From Patescibacteria group bacterium (GTDB taxonomy: Bacteria > Patescibacteriota > Patescibacteriia > JAHIZJ01), in contig JBAZUB010000002.1 of assembly GCA_041661625.1 (NCBI GenBank), positions 186,001-250,000 on the forward strand: a DNA stretch of 64,000 bases. The letters run 5' to 3'. A program made the translations under genes and the position numbers. Under the pieces are notes generated by a model that did no database searches, was not told where the DNA came from, and saw only the letters and a list, made by a program, of their open reading frames with translations. Below are positions 51,559 to 59,654 of this stretch, one piece after another. Every line of letters begins with the position of its first letter. Within the stretch, counting starts at the first letter, position 1.

Positions 51559-51618
51559 GTAATGTTGTTTATACGGAAGACACTAATTGGAAAGACTAGT
51601 GTATTTATTTCTGGTATA

Positions 51619-51627
51619 TGTTATAAT
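51619..51627 (+). promoter_or_regulatory. Extended -10 promoter of the 51673 gene
   Basis: TGTTATAAT, the same nine bases as at 26812-26820. Confidence 0.7.
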
Positions 51628-51672
51628 ATTCATTGCAGTCAAATAACACACATTTAATTAAGACAAAAGACA

Positions 51673-51996
51673 ATGGTTACAAAGAGAAAAACAGCCGCCA
51701 AAAAGAAAATCGAGTCTAGGGAAATTTTACCCACCCGGGAACCGAAACTTTACTCCAACTGGGAGCTGATCTCGTCCACTAACCTTCTGTTGGGGATACT
51801 GATCGGCGTTTTAGCGTATTGGAACTACCAAGTCAGCGGCAATGTGCTGGCGCTATTTATCGCCCTGGCCTTCATCATGTTCTGCGCCTCTCATGTTACC
51901 CAGGTGATGGTGGCTGAGAAATGGCGCAATTTGGCCGTGACACTAATACGTTTTATCGGATACGCGGTTTTACTGGCGGCACTATTTATCGCTTAG
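51673..51996 (+). CDS. Small membrane protein, 107 residues
   Basis: A basic head (VTKRKTAAKKKIESRE), then three helices: NLLLGILIGVLAYWNYQV, VLALFIALAFIMFCASHV and LIRFIGYAVLLAALFIA. No motif. Housekeeping-type signals (extended -10, no ribosome site). Next gene is the peptidase-like surface protein, 90 bases on. Function unknown. Confidence 0.7.
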   Translation: MVTKRKTAAKKKIESREILPTREPKLYSNWELISSTNLLLGILIGVLAYWNYQVSGNVLALFIALAFIMFCASHVTQVMVAEKWRNLAVTLIRFIGYAVLLAALFIA

Positions 51997-52086
51997 CCGC
52001 TACCTAGCCCGATGTTACTATACGCTGCCTGCTTAGGTTAGGTTGGTTTGTGTTGGTTGTGTTGATCTAAGTCGGTACCAATCCAT

Positions 52087-53970
52087 ATGAGCACCCACAG
52101 AAAAATAATAAAACTTATGATCGGTATTTTGGGTGCCTTGCTGGCAGCCGGTATTAGTCTTTTCTTTTGGGGTGTTTACCGGCCCCGAGTAATTTCAGTT
52201 CAGCCCGGTAGTAATGGTAGTGTGGCCTTGGATTCCGAAGTGATGATTCAGTTTGATAAACCAATCGATCGCTCAACATTGATACCAAGCATAACACCCG
52301 ATATCAATGGTCAGTGGGTCTACGAAGACAAGTGGCTGGGGCGGCATCTTTTCAAGCGTTTGCGATTCCAGGCCGACCGGGTGTTTGATCCCGATACTAC
52401 CTACACCGTGGAATTAAAAGAAATCACTGATATCGTTCAATTAGCGCCCAAGACATACTATTCCTATCAATTCCGAACCGCTGAACTGCCCACCATCAGT
52501 TCGGTTACGCCAGCCAATGGAGCTACGGCCATTCCGCCGAAAAGTGAGGTGTCATTGATCCTGACCGGACAACGTCCGGCCGAGGCTGAATTGGAATATA
52601 TCCTTGAGCCTGCGGCATCATTTCGGGTGCGGGAGGCAGAGGATAACAGATCAATTACCTTTACGCCCGATCAGCCGTTAACACAGGGTACCACCTACCG
52701 GCTGAAGGTCAATCGGATATTTGTGGTGCGCAGCCGAATGACTGGGGAAATCGAGTATCGCGCCGAGCCAATCCAGGTATGGGACAGCACGTTCACTGTG
52801 GCGCCACCGCCCATTGTGGCCGCGATCAGTCCGACCGGCAGCGGCGTGTTGGTAAGTACGCCGATTGCGATTACTTTTGACAGCCCGATGAATATCGATT
52901 CAATACGATCCCACTTTACGATCGATCCACCGACAATTGGCAGCGTGAATATCTCCGAAAATGGTAAGGCGCTGACATTCCAATCAACCGAAAGCTTGGT
53001 GTTTAATACCGCTTATACCGCCACAATCGCGGCTGGAGCCGAAACAGCTAATGGCGGGACATTACCTGAAGCCGCTGTGATAAAATTTACCACCATTGGT
53101 CCGGTGTCGGTCGCTCACATTAGTCCGGCCGATGGTGCTACCGGGATAGATGTCCGTTCTGGTGTGAGGGTAACATTTGATCAAGCGGTAGATCACGGTT
53201 CAGCCGAAGCAGCGTTCGCAATTGATCCAGCCATCGTGGGGACGTTTGGCTGGGCGGATAATGAAATGCATTTTATACCCGCGGGCAGTCTTAATTTTGA
53301 CACCTCGTATCGGATAACGCTGGCTAAGGGCATCCGGAGCCAAAGCGGACAAGATTCAATCAGTGATTTTGCGACCACTTTCAAAACCGCACCTCAAACA
53401 ATCAAATTGGCCGTGGCCATAGATTTCCAAGACAAGCCGTTATCATGCGAAGCGGCCGCTTTGAAAATGGCTTTAGCAGCCAAGGGAGTTAAAGTGTCCG
53501 AAAATGACATTATGGCGAAAATCGCGGTTAATCCTGCGGCGCGAAAAGGCAGTGTCTGGGGCGATCCTTATAAAGAGTTTGTTGGCAGTATCAACGGTCG
53601 CCAGAATACCACTGGGTATGGAGTATATTGGGACCCAATCGCTCAAGCCGCCAGTACATGGCGAACGGCAGCGGCTCGAACGGGTTGGAGTATTTCAGAA
53701 TTAACTCTGGAGATAATCAGCGGTAATGCCATCGTTGTCTGGGGTGTCTACACGGGTGGATATCAGGACAACTGGCAAACGGCCGATGGCAAGCAAATAC
53801 TAGCCTGGAAAGGGGAACATGCGCGAACGCTAATTGGTTTCGTGGGCAGCGCGGATAATCCCAGCCAGCTGATTCTCAATGATCCAGTAGCCGGACAGAT
53901 AGTCTGGACCAAGGACAAGTTTCTGGCTGATTTCGCCAAGTTTGGGAACGCGGGCGTGGTGGTAAGATAA
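52087..53970 (+). CDS. Anchored surface protein: Ig-like domains plus C39-like peptidase
   Basis: 627 residues. One N-terminal helix (IIKLMIGILGALLAAGISLFF), then four SbsA/Big_5-type Ig-like domains of about 100 residues each (repeating ISPxxGAxxIPxxSxVxxxF patterns, for example VSVAHISPADGATGIDVRSG). Last comes a C39_2-like papain-fold domain of about 190 residues with Cys454 in LSCEAAALKMALAAKG, His578 in KGEHARTLIGF and Asp599 in LNDPVAGQ. The catalytic triad looks complete, so an outside-facing cysteine peptidase or amidase is likely. No Shine-Dalgarno sequence. Target unknown; cell-wall or host/prey surface substrates are possible. Confidence 0.88.
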   Translation: MSTHRKIIKLMIGILGALLAAGISLFFWGVYRPRVISVQPGSNGSVALDSEVMIQFDKPIDRSTLIPSITPDINGQWVYEDKWLGRHLFKRLRFQADRVFDPDTTYTVELKEITDIVQLAPKTYYSYQFRTAELPTISSVTPANGATAIPPKSEVSLILTGQRPAEAELEYILEPAASFRVREAEDNRSITFTPDQPLTQGTTYRLKVNRIFVVRSRMTGEIEYRAEPIQVWDSTFTVAPPPIVAAISPTGSGVLVSTPIAITFDSPMNIDSIRSHFTIDPPTIGSVNISENGKALTFQSTESLVFNTAYTATIAAGAETANGGTLPEAAVIKFTTIGPVSVAHISPADGATGIDVRSGVRVTFDQAVDHGSAEAAFAIDPAIVGTFGWADNEMHFIPAGSLNFDTSYRITLAKGIRSQSGQDSISDFATTFKTAPQTIKLAVAIDFQDKPLSCEAAALKMALAAKGVKVSENDIMAKIAVNPAARKGSVWGDPYKEFVGSINGRQNTTGYGVYWDPIAQAASTWRTAAARTGWSISELTLEIISGNAIVVWGVYTGGYQDNWQTADGKQILAWKGEHARTLIGFVGSADNPSQLILNDPVAGQIVWTKDKFLADFAKFGNAGVVVR

Positions 53971-54045
53971 ATAACAAAGTAGCAATTAACAAGTAAGTAG
54001 TAATAGTTCGAAAGGCCATAACGTTAAGTTTGGCGTGTTTGGTCG

Positions 54046-54074
54046 TTGACAAAATTATGCTAATTGACTAATAT
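54046..54074 (+). promoter_or_regulatory. Promoter of the 54127 orphan
   Basis: TTGACA (54046-54051), 17-base spacer, TAATAT (54069-54074). It overlaps the earlier ATG at 54073, which therefore cannot be used. Confidence 0.65.
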
Positions 54075-54126
54075 GCGCGTGTATCGAAGCGGAAAGCTGT
54101 TTGTCATGATGAAAGGAGGCAATCAG

Positions 54127-54960
54127 ATGTTCAATGGCAGGACGTGGTCGGCGATCCTCATTCTGGTTTTGTTTGCCAGTCTGGGGCGGCTGTTCACCCT
54201 GGGGTTTGGTTATAGTGTTAACCCCACCACCCTGTTCTTAACAGCGACAGTCGGAGTCATGCTTTGGTTTTTGGTGGGTATGCTGCTGATTGAACGGCCA
54301 CTTGGCGAGCTGGTGGAGAGCCGGGCAGTACACCGGGTACTCGAGCCAATCGGCATGATCGTCGGAGCCTTGCTCTGTGTTGGGTTCCTAATGATGTTAG
54401 TCTGCCTGGTTACTCCGACCAACATGACAGACGCGACGCTGGTGAAGTATCAGCAACGTCTGCTGGGTTGGTATGTGATCCAGCTTGCAGTAACCGTGGC
54501 GTTCGTTATCGGGTACTTCTTGTTCTTCTCCCGGCGGCGGGTAAAGGATGGCATCATAGTCCAGCGGGCTGGTCGAGTGGTCTATCCCGGTGAAACAATC
54601 GGACTGTTCCCGTGGTTTACTCCGTTGATCACGTCGGTGAATTGCCGCAAAATGGCCGTCGGTTTTCCGGTCGTGCTGGCTGTGGATACCGAGGTTATTC
54701 CCGCTCGTATGCTCGTGACCATCCAGCTCGACTTCGTTGAGGCCAGGCGACTTGGCATCCGGTCGTTCGATCAAACGGGGTTCCTACTTGCTGCGGCTGT
54801 GGAAATAAAATCGCAAGTCTGCGGCTCATCCGGGCGTACTACTTTTGAACAAATCGGACAGTGTGCCCGCCACATCATCCCGCTAAGTGCCGGCGGCTTC
54901 CCGTTCCATTGGGATGGAAAATTCAGCCTTACTACTGGCACCGAAATCCAGGCCGGATAA
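54127..54960 (+). CDS. Orphan membrane protein with an SPFH-like segment
   Basis: 277 residues from ATG 54127, seven bases behind AAAGGAGG. Four helices in the first 140 residues, then RRRVKDGIIVQRAGRVVYPG, FPWFTPLITSVNCRKMAVGF and AVDTEVIPARMLVTIQLDF. The order (rear strand, PG turn, P-F/L loop, Thr/Asp then Val-rich strands) resembles the beginning of an SPFH/band 7 domain, but the coiled-coil half is missing. May be a truncated or independent relative. Own promoter and terminator. Confidence 0.6.
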   Translation: MFNGRTWSAILILVLFASLGRLFTLGFGYSVNPTTLFLTATVGVMLWFLVGMLLIERPLGELVESRAVHRVLEPIGMIVGALLCVGFLMMLVCLVTPTNMTDATLVKYQQRLLGWYVIQLAVTVAFVIGYFLFFSRRRVKDGIIVQRAGRVVYPGETIGLFPWFTPLITSVNCRKMAVGFPVVLAVDTEVIPARMLVTIQLDFVEARRLGIRSFDQTGFLLAAAVEIKSQVCGSSGRTTFEQIGQCARHIIPLSAGGFPFHWDGKFSLTTGTEIQAG

Positions 54961-54986
54961 CATCTTCGCGCTCCCAAGACAAAACA

Positions 54987-55019
54987 ACTCCACCGACTAA
55001 GGTCGGCGGAGTCTTTTTA
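54987..55019 (+). terminator. Intrinsic terminator of the 54127 orphan
   Basis: ACTCC-A-CCGAC / GTCGG-C-GGAGT with loop TAAG, then CTTTTTAT. Confidence 0.88.
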
Positions 55020-55032
55020 TACAGTAACCAAA

Positions 55033-55653
55033 TTATTCAGATCGGCGATGTTTGATATGCCGCCAGACGTACCACACGATTACCAGAATCACCAAAACCA
55101 ATATGGCCATGTCAAAGTTGTGTAGCTTCTCGCGGATCAGTTCCCAATTACTACCCATCTTCACGCCCAGCCAGGCAAATAATAGCGACCAGGGCAAGGC
55201 GCCAAGAAATGTGTAGGCCGTGAATTTTTTCCAGTTCATTTTTGAGATGCCGGCCGGGAACGAAATATATGTTCGAACCACGGGCAAAAGTCGGCCAAAG
55301 AAAACCGTCAGATCGCCAAACCGCGCGAACCAGCGATCAGCCAGATCCAAATCATGCTTTGATATTAGAATATATTTACCATATTTTTCAATCAGCGGCC
55401 GCCCGCCCTTGAACCCGATCCAATAGGCCAACAAAGATCCGACGACATTACCCAGTGTACCAATAATCACAATTGCCCAGAGCGCCAATCGGCCATCGGC
55501 TACCAGGAAGCCGGAAAAGGGCATGATTACTTCCGAAGGCATTGGAATACCGCAGCTCTCAACCAACATCAGTCCAAAAATACCAGCGTAGCCGATGGCG
55601 TCGATGGTCTGGGTGACAATCTGGGCGAGGAAATCTATCAGTGCGGTGATCAT
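55033..55653 (-). CDS. DedA-family membrane protein
   Basis: SNARE-associated/DedA family, linked to undecaprenyl-phosphate or other lipid flipping and to membrane homeostasis. Motifs: IFGLMLVESCGIPMPSEVIM, ARFGDLTVFFGRLLPVVRT, YISFPAGISKMNWKKF and LGALPWSLLFAWLG, all family hallmarks. I prefer ATG 55653 (MITALIDFLAQIV) over the upstream start at 55707. 206 residues. Monocistronic, convergent with the 54127 orphan, and divergent from the 55830 unit. No ribosome site seen. Confidence 0.93.
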   Translation of the reverse strand: MITALIDFLAQIVTQTIDAIGYAGIFGLMLVESCGIPMPSEVIMPFSGFLVADGRLALWAIVIIGTLGNVVGSLLAYWIGFKGGRPLIEKYGKYILISKHDLDLADRWFARFGDLTVFFGRLLPVVRTYISFPAGISKMNWKKFTAYTFLGALPWSLLFAWLGVKMGSNWELIREKLHNFDMAILVLVILVIVWYVWRHIKHRRSE

Positions 55654-55829
55654 TGATGTAATATTAAATGACCGTTTTATTGTATCAAGCGCGGTGACAA
55701 ATAACAAATATCAGACAACGGTAAACAGTAGACCTGTTAAGTAACCCATCATTTGTAATGCAGCTAAATAGTTTGAAACACCTTTTGACCATAAGTTATA
55801 TCGTTACTTTGGCCCTGTGGATAATCAGC

Positions 55830-55858
55830 TTGCCAGTTTATTTTGAGCAGAATATAAT
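55830..55858 (+). promoter_or_regulatory. Promoter of the 55958 micro-gene unit
   Basis: TTGCCA (55830-55835), 17-base spacer, TATAAT (55853-55858); identical hexamers and spacer to 9877-9905. It shows that an open frame beginning at 55758 is not a gene. Confidence 0.75.
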
Positions 55859-55957
55859 TAAACCAAGTTCGGCTAGCGTCCTGTCGCACAACGACGTAGT
55901 GATGGCACGCAAGCTGGTTCTGGATCAGGCTGTGACAGCCTGAAGGGAGAGTGCACC

Positions 55958-56086
55958 ATGAAACGGTTTCTGGATCGCGGATCCACTTCGTTCGCCGCCG
56001 CTACCATCACCAACTCGCAGGTCTGCCGCGTGACCAAGAAGAAGGTCGAAGCCGAGGACAACGTCATCGCCGCGAGCACCTCCTAG
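55958..56086 (+). CDS. Micro-protein, 42 residues
   Basis: ATG preceded by GAAGGGAGAG. Product begins MKRFLDRGSTSFAAATITNS and continues with QVCRVTKKKVEAEDNVIAAS. It is polar with no helix. The expected transcript runs on for about 190 bases after the stop to a terminator. After the TAG the frame stays open for 38 more codons, which may be chance in GC-rich sequence. Unrecognised; the transcript may matter more than the peptide. Confidence 0.45.
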   Translation: MKRFLDRGSTSFAAATITNSQVCRVTKKKVEAEDNVIAASTS

Positions 56087-56274
56087 CCCACGCATCCGGG
56101 CGCCGAGCAGCAGGGGTTTCTCGGTATGTTGCCGGCCATAGTGTGCCTCTCCGGGTATACACAAAGCCGGGCGCAGAAGCTCTTTATCTACATCCTTTGC
56201 TAGCTCAGTCTACCTGACGGGACGCGGGGTCTAGGCTCCACCCAAACCGGGTAGCTAGGTGCAAAAAAGAGTCC
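56087..56274 (+). other. Long GC-rich 3' part of the 55865-56306 transcript
   Basis: No convincing gene. It contains several pairing segments, among them CTAGCT...AGCTAG around 56200-56257 and GGCTCCACCC (56234-56243) against GGGTGGAGTC (56275-56284). It may be a structured 3' UTR or small RNA made from the 55830 promoter. Confidence 0.35.
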
Positions 56275-56306
56275 GGGTGGAGTCGCAACGGCGAGGCCAC
56301 CCTTTT
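56275..56306 (+). terminator. Intrinsic terminator of the 55958 unit
   Basis: GGGTGG / CCACCC with an intervening 16-base loop region, then TTTTC. Confidence 0.7.
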
Positions 56307-56417
56307 CTAATTCATAAAAGCTTTTTCTGGTTCACATTGTCTAATTGCCACCGTTAGCCAAAGCGGCTGATTTCTGATATTCTTTAAGCATAACAGTTCA
56401 ATCATTATCCTATCGAA

Positions 56418-57659
56418 ATGCGCCAATCCCAATTGTTCACCAAGACATCACGTCAGGCACCGGCCGGTGAAACCAGCATCAACGCCCAATTGCTTGAACG
56501 CGCCGGTTTCGTAACCAAACACATGGCGGGCGTATATAATTTTCTACCGCTCGGTTGGCGCGTCATGACTAAAATTGCCAATATTATTCGCGAAGAAATG
56601 AACGCCGTGGGCGGTCAGGAAGTATTGTTTACCGTTCTGCAGCCGAAGGAGCTCTGGGACAAGTCGGGTCGCTGGCAGGGAATGAAAGAGGTGATGTACC
56701 AATTCGAAGACTATTCGGGTAAGCCAGTTGGTTTGGCGGTAACGCACGAAGAAGTCGTTGCTGACACCATTAAACGATTCGTCCGGTCGTACAAAGACCT
56801 ACCATTCGCGCTCTACCAGATCCAGACGAAATTTCGCCATGAACTGCGCGCCAAGTCAGGCCTGAACCGGGGGCGCGAATTTCTCATGAAGGATATGTAC
56901 AGCTGCCATATTACCCAGGACGATTGTGATAAATATTACGAAACAGTGATGGCGGCGTATACGAAGATATTCGATCGGATCGGATTAGCCACGAAGATTG
57001 TGGAGGCATCCGGTGGTGACTTTACCGATGACAATACGCACGAGTGGCAGGTGCTCACCGATGTGGGCGAAGATCACATCTTTTGGTGCGACGCTTGTAA
57101 CTTTGCCCAGAATAAAGAAATCGCCCGAGTCAAAGATGGCGATGCTTGTCCTAACTGCGCCAAAGGAAAAATTAAAGTATCGCGTGGCATTGAAGTGGGT
57201 AATATTTTCAAACTCGGCACTCGCTACAGTGAGGCGATCGGCGTGAATTTCGCGGATCGCAATAGCAAACCGGAGCCGGTGGTGATGGCCTCGTATGGCA
57301 TTGGTGTCAGTCGGGCGATGGGAACGACCGTGGAGATGCACCACGACGCCAACGGCATGATTTGGCCCGAGAGCATCGCGCCATTTCAGGTGCATTTAAT
57401 ACGATTGGGTGATACGGAGGCGGTAAAAAAACAAGCGGACAAGATGTATCACGATTTAAACAAACGTGGCGTCGAAGTTTTGTATGACGATCGTGAAACT
57501 TCGGCCGGTGAAAAATTCAAGGACTCGGACTTGATCGGCATTCCGCATCGGTTGGTCGTGTCGGAACGTTCGGGTGTAAAGTTCGAATATCGGCGGCGCG
57601 GAGAACAGTCGTCTCGGTTAGTGACCGCTACGGCCACGTTCAAATTGCTCAAACGTTAA
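56418..57659 (+). CDS. proS: Prolyl-tRNA synthetase, short form
   Basis: Charges tRNA-Pro. Class II motif 1 region (HMAGVYNFLPLGWRVMTKI), motif 2 (KFRHELRAKSGLNRGREFLM), motif 3 (GIGVSRAMGTTVEMHHD) and the anticodon-binding domain (FQVHLIRLGDTEAV). 413 residues, about 150 shorter than E. coli ProRS: the editing (INS) domain between motifs 2 and 3 is absent. In its place, a small four-Cys module (CDACNFAQNK, CPNCAKGKI) is present. Mischarged Ala-tRNA-Pro must be cleared by a free-standing editor, if at all. No ribosome site. Confidence 0.97.
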   Translation: MRQSQLFTKTSRQAPAGETSINAQLLERAGFVTKHMAGVYNFLPLGWRVMTKIANIIREEMNAVGGQEVLFTVLQPKELWDKSGRWQGMKEVMYQFEDYSGKPVGLAVTHEEVVADTIKRFVRSYKDLPFALYQIQTKFRHELRAKSGLNRGREFLMKDMYSCHITQDDCDKYYETVMAAYTKIFDRIGLATKIVEASGGDFTDDNTHEWQVLTDVGEDHIFWCDACNFAQNKEIARVKDGDACPNCAKGKIKVSRGIEVGNIFKLGTRYSEAIGVNFADRNSKPEPVVMASYGIGVSRAMGTTVEMHHDANGMIWPESIAPFQVHLIRLGDTEAVKKQADKMYHDLNKRGVEVLYDDRETSAGEKFKDSDLIGIPHRLVVSERSGVKFEYRRRGEQSSRLVTATATFKLLKR

Positions 57660-57660
57660 A

Positions 57661-58047
57661 ATGGAATCACTTACCCCGCATTCTAAATCGGTTCGGTTGT
57701 GGTTTTTTTGGTCGGGGATTGTGGCCACGTTTCTGTACCGGGCAATTATTGTGTTGAACAATTACAGCACGACCTGGTCTAACATTGCTTGGTACGCTGG
57801 CACGGTCGGTTTTGTGATTTACTTCGCTCATCGCTTTCAGATTGCCGAAAAACGGGAACGGGTGATCAAACAATATGAGTTAGAACAAAAAGTGGCCGGT
57901 GCGCAAGGTTTGAGCACCGAAGATAAAGCGGCCATGGAATATATATTCGGCACCTTGCGATCATCGAAAGAGCGCTGGAATTACATATTTATCTTTGTCA
58001 GCTCAGCGGTGGCGCTGGTGATCGGGGTGATTTTAGATATTCGATAA
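57661..58047 (+). CDS. Small membrane protein downstream of proS
   Basis: 128 residues, one base after the proS stop and likely co-transcribed. Helices: WFFWSGIVATFLYRAIIVLN, IAWYAGTVGFVIYFAHRF and YIFIFVSSAVALVIGVILDI. Between the second and third is a charged helical stretch (AEKRERVIKQYELEQKVAG). No motif. Its stop is followed at once by a CGTAGG palindrome. Confidence 0.75.
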   Translation: MESLTPHSKSVRLWFFWSGIVATFLYRAIIVLNNYSTTWSNIAWYAGTVGFVIYFAHRFQIAEKRERVIKQYELEQKVAGAQGLSTEDKAAMEYIFGTLRSSKERWNYIFIFVSSAVALVIGVILDIR

Positions 58048-58049
58048 CA

Positions 58050-58079
58050 CGTAGGCGAACAAGCGCTTGTTCGCCTACG
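58050..58079. repeat. CGTAGG palindrome family, copy 5
   Basis: Perfect 30-base palindrome, left half CGTAGGCGAACAAGC, two bases after the stop of the previous gene and about 75 bases before the promoter of the 58191 transcript. Confidence 0.85.
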
Positions 58080-58155
58080 GTGGCTATTATTGCACATAAA
58101 CGACCATAAAATGGCCAATTATGGCCAATATTTGGCATATTCGACCCATAGGGTA

Positions 58156-58184
58156 TTGACAAGTTTTTTAATGTGCGCTATACT
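58156..58184 (+). promoter_or_regulatory. Strong promoter of the 1.24-kb low-coding transcript
   Basis: TTGACA (58156-58161), 17-base spacer, TATACT (58179-58184). Same hexamers and spacing as the giant-protein promoter at 17784. Two ATGGCCAATTATGGCCAAT-type repeats lie just upstream (58109-58127). Confidence 0.88.
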
Positions 58185-58266
58185 GCGCACGAAATCTGTT
58201 ACATGCGACACTTCGGCATCTTGCCGGGGTGTAATCGATGGACGCCAACTTGCAAGGAGGTGCTCT

Positions 58267-58350
58267 ATGACCCGTGCAGGCCCGATGGTTTCCCGGAAGG
58301 AAACCCTTGATTGCACCACCACGACCTCGGCCCGGACGTCGACCGCCTGA
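58267..58350 (+). CDS. Micro-ORF 1 of the 58191 transcript (27 residues)
   Basis: ATG with perfect CAAGGAGG eight bases upstream. Product begins MTRAGPMVSRKETLDC and ends Thr/Ser/Ala-rich. It may be a leader peptide, or the start of a broken gene. Confidence 0.4.
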   Translation: MTRAGPMVSRKETLDCTTTTSARTSTA

Positions 58351-58489
58351 ACGACGGGCGCCGGCGGCGGGGGCGGCCAGCGCTGAGGCGCTAGGCGGCC
58401 CACCCGCGATCCAGTTCTCTGTCCCAGTCCCTGACGTTCTCCACGGCCTCAAACCGCCGCCGACTGAAATCGGCGGCACTAGAAGGAGT

Positions 58490-58537
58490 ATGGATGGATA
58501 CGCCACCGGACTAGGAATCATGGCTCTAGGCGGGTAG
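58490..58537 (+). CDS. Micro-ORF 2 of the 58191 transcript (15 residues)
   Basis: ATG directly behind AGAAGGAGT. Encodes MDGYATGLGIMALGG. The ribosome site is close to the ATG. Confidence 0.3.
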   Translation: MDGYATGLGIMALGG

Positions 58538-58679
58538 CCTCCATTTCTGTCGGGCATGCGGCTGCAGCGTTCGCCGCGACGCCCACTCGGAGGTGCCCAG
58601 TTCGTACGGCAAAGTTCCCGGCACGCTGGCGGCTCGACAACGCCGCCGATGCCGTCGGGAAACAACCAAGGAGGTCAGC

Positions 58680-58721
58680 ATGACCACCTGTACCGCTGGA
58701 CGTCGAAAACGCAGCGGATAA
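58680..58721 (+). CDS. Micro-ORF 3 of the 58191 transcript (13 residues)
   Basis: ATG with CAAGGAGG six bases upstream. Encodes MTTCTAGRRKRSG, then TAA. The same frame resumes for 62 codons to 58916, so this may be a gene split by a stop. Confidence 0.3.
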   Translation: MTTCTAGRRKRSG

Positions 58722-59368
58722 GCTAGGCTGGTGCCACTACAGCCTGGTGACCGCACCGTAAGTGGAACCCTGAATGCGACCATTCTGTCGAGGTTACTTG
58801 TCGGCGCAGGTCAGGGGCTGGCACAGCGCGATGTGCCCGGTGGCGACCCCGTCCGATATGGGGCTCGGCCACTGACGCCTTCAAAACGCAGTGATATCAT
58901 GTCGATGTCCGCGTAGGTACGCCGTCCTCTGTGTGGACTCCAGCACTCTGACTGGAGTGAGCCCCGGAACGCCGGTTGCTCGAACCACTTGGGATCGCGT
59001 TTCAGCCTCGCCGCAGAGGCTGGCGCCCCAGTTACTGAAGAGGAACCCTACTACGGGCATCGTTCACCGGGGGAGCTATCGCCGCCAGCCAACACGGGTA
59101 ACCGTGTCACGCAGTCGGCGGCTCCTCCGGCCTTTCCCCAGCCCAGCAGCCCTGGTCGACCGGGACGCCCTTCGGTCAACCCAGCGGTGTGCGCGGGGCT
59201 GGTATTTCTCCGCAGAGAATACCGTTTGAGCGTGTCTGCACGCGCGGAGTATGAGGTCGCCAGTTGGATCTCACACGGTATAGGCGGAGTTCACGAGCGG
59301 AGCGGGGCAGCGATCGACTGTGGTAACACGGCCGGCCACGCCCCCTCCGATTCTTCTAAGGCGCTACC

Positions 59369-59428
59369 GCGGGTGTGGGAGCGCATTCAATGTCGAAAGA
59401 CAACGAGTGCCCTCCCCACCCGCTTTTT
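59369..59428 (+). terminator. Intrinsic terminator of the 58191 transcript
   Basis: GCGGGTG-T-GGGAG (59369-59381) pairs with CTCCCCACCCGC (59412-59423) with one bulge; TTTTT follows. Confidence 0.8.
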
Positions 59429-59489
59429 CAGTTAAAGGGGAAATTTAAAATAAAAATTTAAAATTCTAAATGATGGAAGGTGCATATCA

Positions 59490-59556
59490 AATGTAGCGGA
59501 AACCTTTAGGTTTCTATGTCGGTTAAAATGATGGAATCCTAAAGGATTCCGCTACA
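59490..59556. repeat. 67-bp inverted repeat with two inner hairpins
   Basis: Ends ATGTAGCGGA / TCCGCTACAT. Inside are AAACCT-TT-AGGTTT (59499-59512) and GGAATCC-TAAA-GGATTCC (59532-59549), so the element can fold as a three-way junction. It lies in the AT-rich gap before the cyclophilin gene. A further hairpin, AAACC-TCGC-GGTTT, follows at 59572-59585. Confidence 0.65.
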
Positions 59557-59608
59557 TAATTTAGGAATATACAAACCTCGCGGTTTGGCTTTTAATATTT
59601 CATTAATA

Positions 59609-59617
59609 TGCTATAAT
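59609..59617 (+). promoter_or_regulatory. Extended -10 promoter of the cyclophilin gene
   Basis: TGCTATAAT, 37 bases before the ATG. Confidence 0.7.
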
Positions 59618-59654
59618 GTCCTCGACCAATAATACCAAATAGCCAATATTACCC

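Larger units (their letters stand above)
58191..59428 (+). ncRNA. Candidate long structured RNA with micro-ORFs
   Basis: A transcript of about 1.24 kb is bounded by a strong promoter and an intrinsic terminator. It is markedly GC-rich and holds no ORF with a ribosome site longer than 27 codons; longer open frames lack start signals or run into the terminator. Many local hairpins are seen: CGGCATCTTGCCG, GCCGCCGACTGAAATCGGCGGC's arms (GCCGCCGA/TCGGCGGC near 58455-58476), and CACTCTGACTGGAGTG. No match to tmRNA, RNase P, SRP, 6S or group II intron signatures that I know. It could instead be the remains of decayed genes: after the third micro-ORF's stop (58721) its frame is open again for 62 codons. 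Confidence 0.45.

Noticed and set aside
55758..55943. 61-codon frame before the micro-gene
   Set aside because: It contains the promoter TTGCCA-N17-TATAAT of the 55958 unit and has no ribosome site.
5017..58079. Integron attC sites as explanation for palindromes beside orphan units
   Set aside because: No GTTRRRY core sites, no integrase, and units face both directions; adjacency alone is not enough.
58267..58721. Stop-codon reassignment to join the micro-ORFs
   Set aside because: TGA, TAA and TAG all act as stops in clear genes of the window (for example ATGA overlaps), and joined frames give no sensible protein.
58989..59435. 148-codon frame in the low-coding transcript
   Set aside because: No start signal, runs through the terminator stem, and its composition (Pro/Ser/Arg) is what GC-rich non-coding sequence gives.
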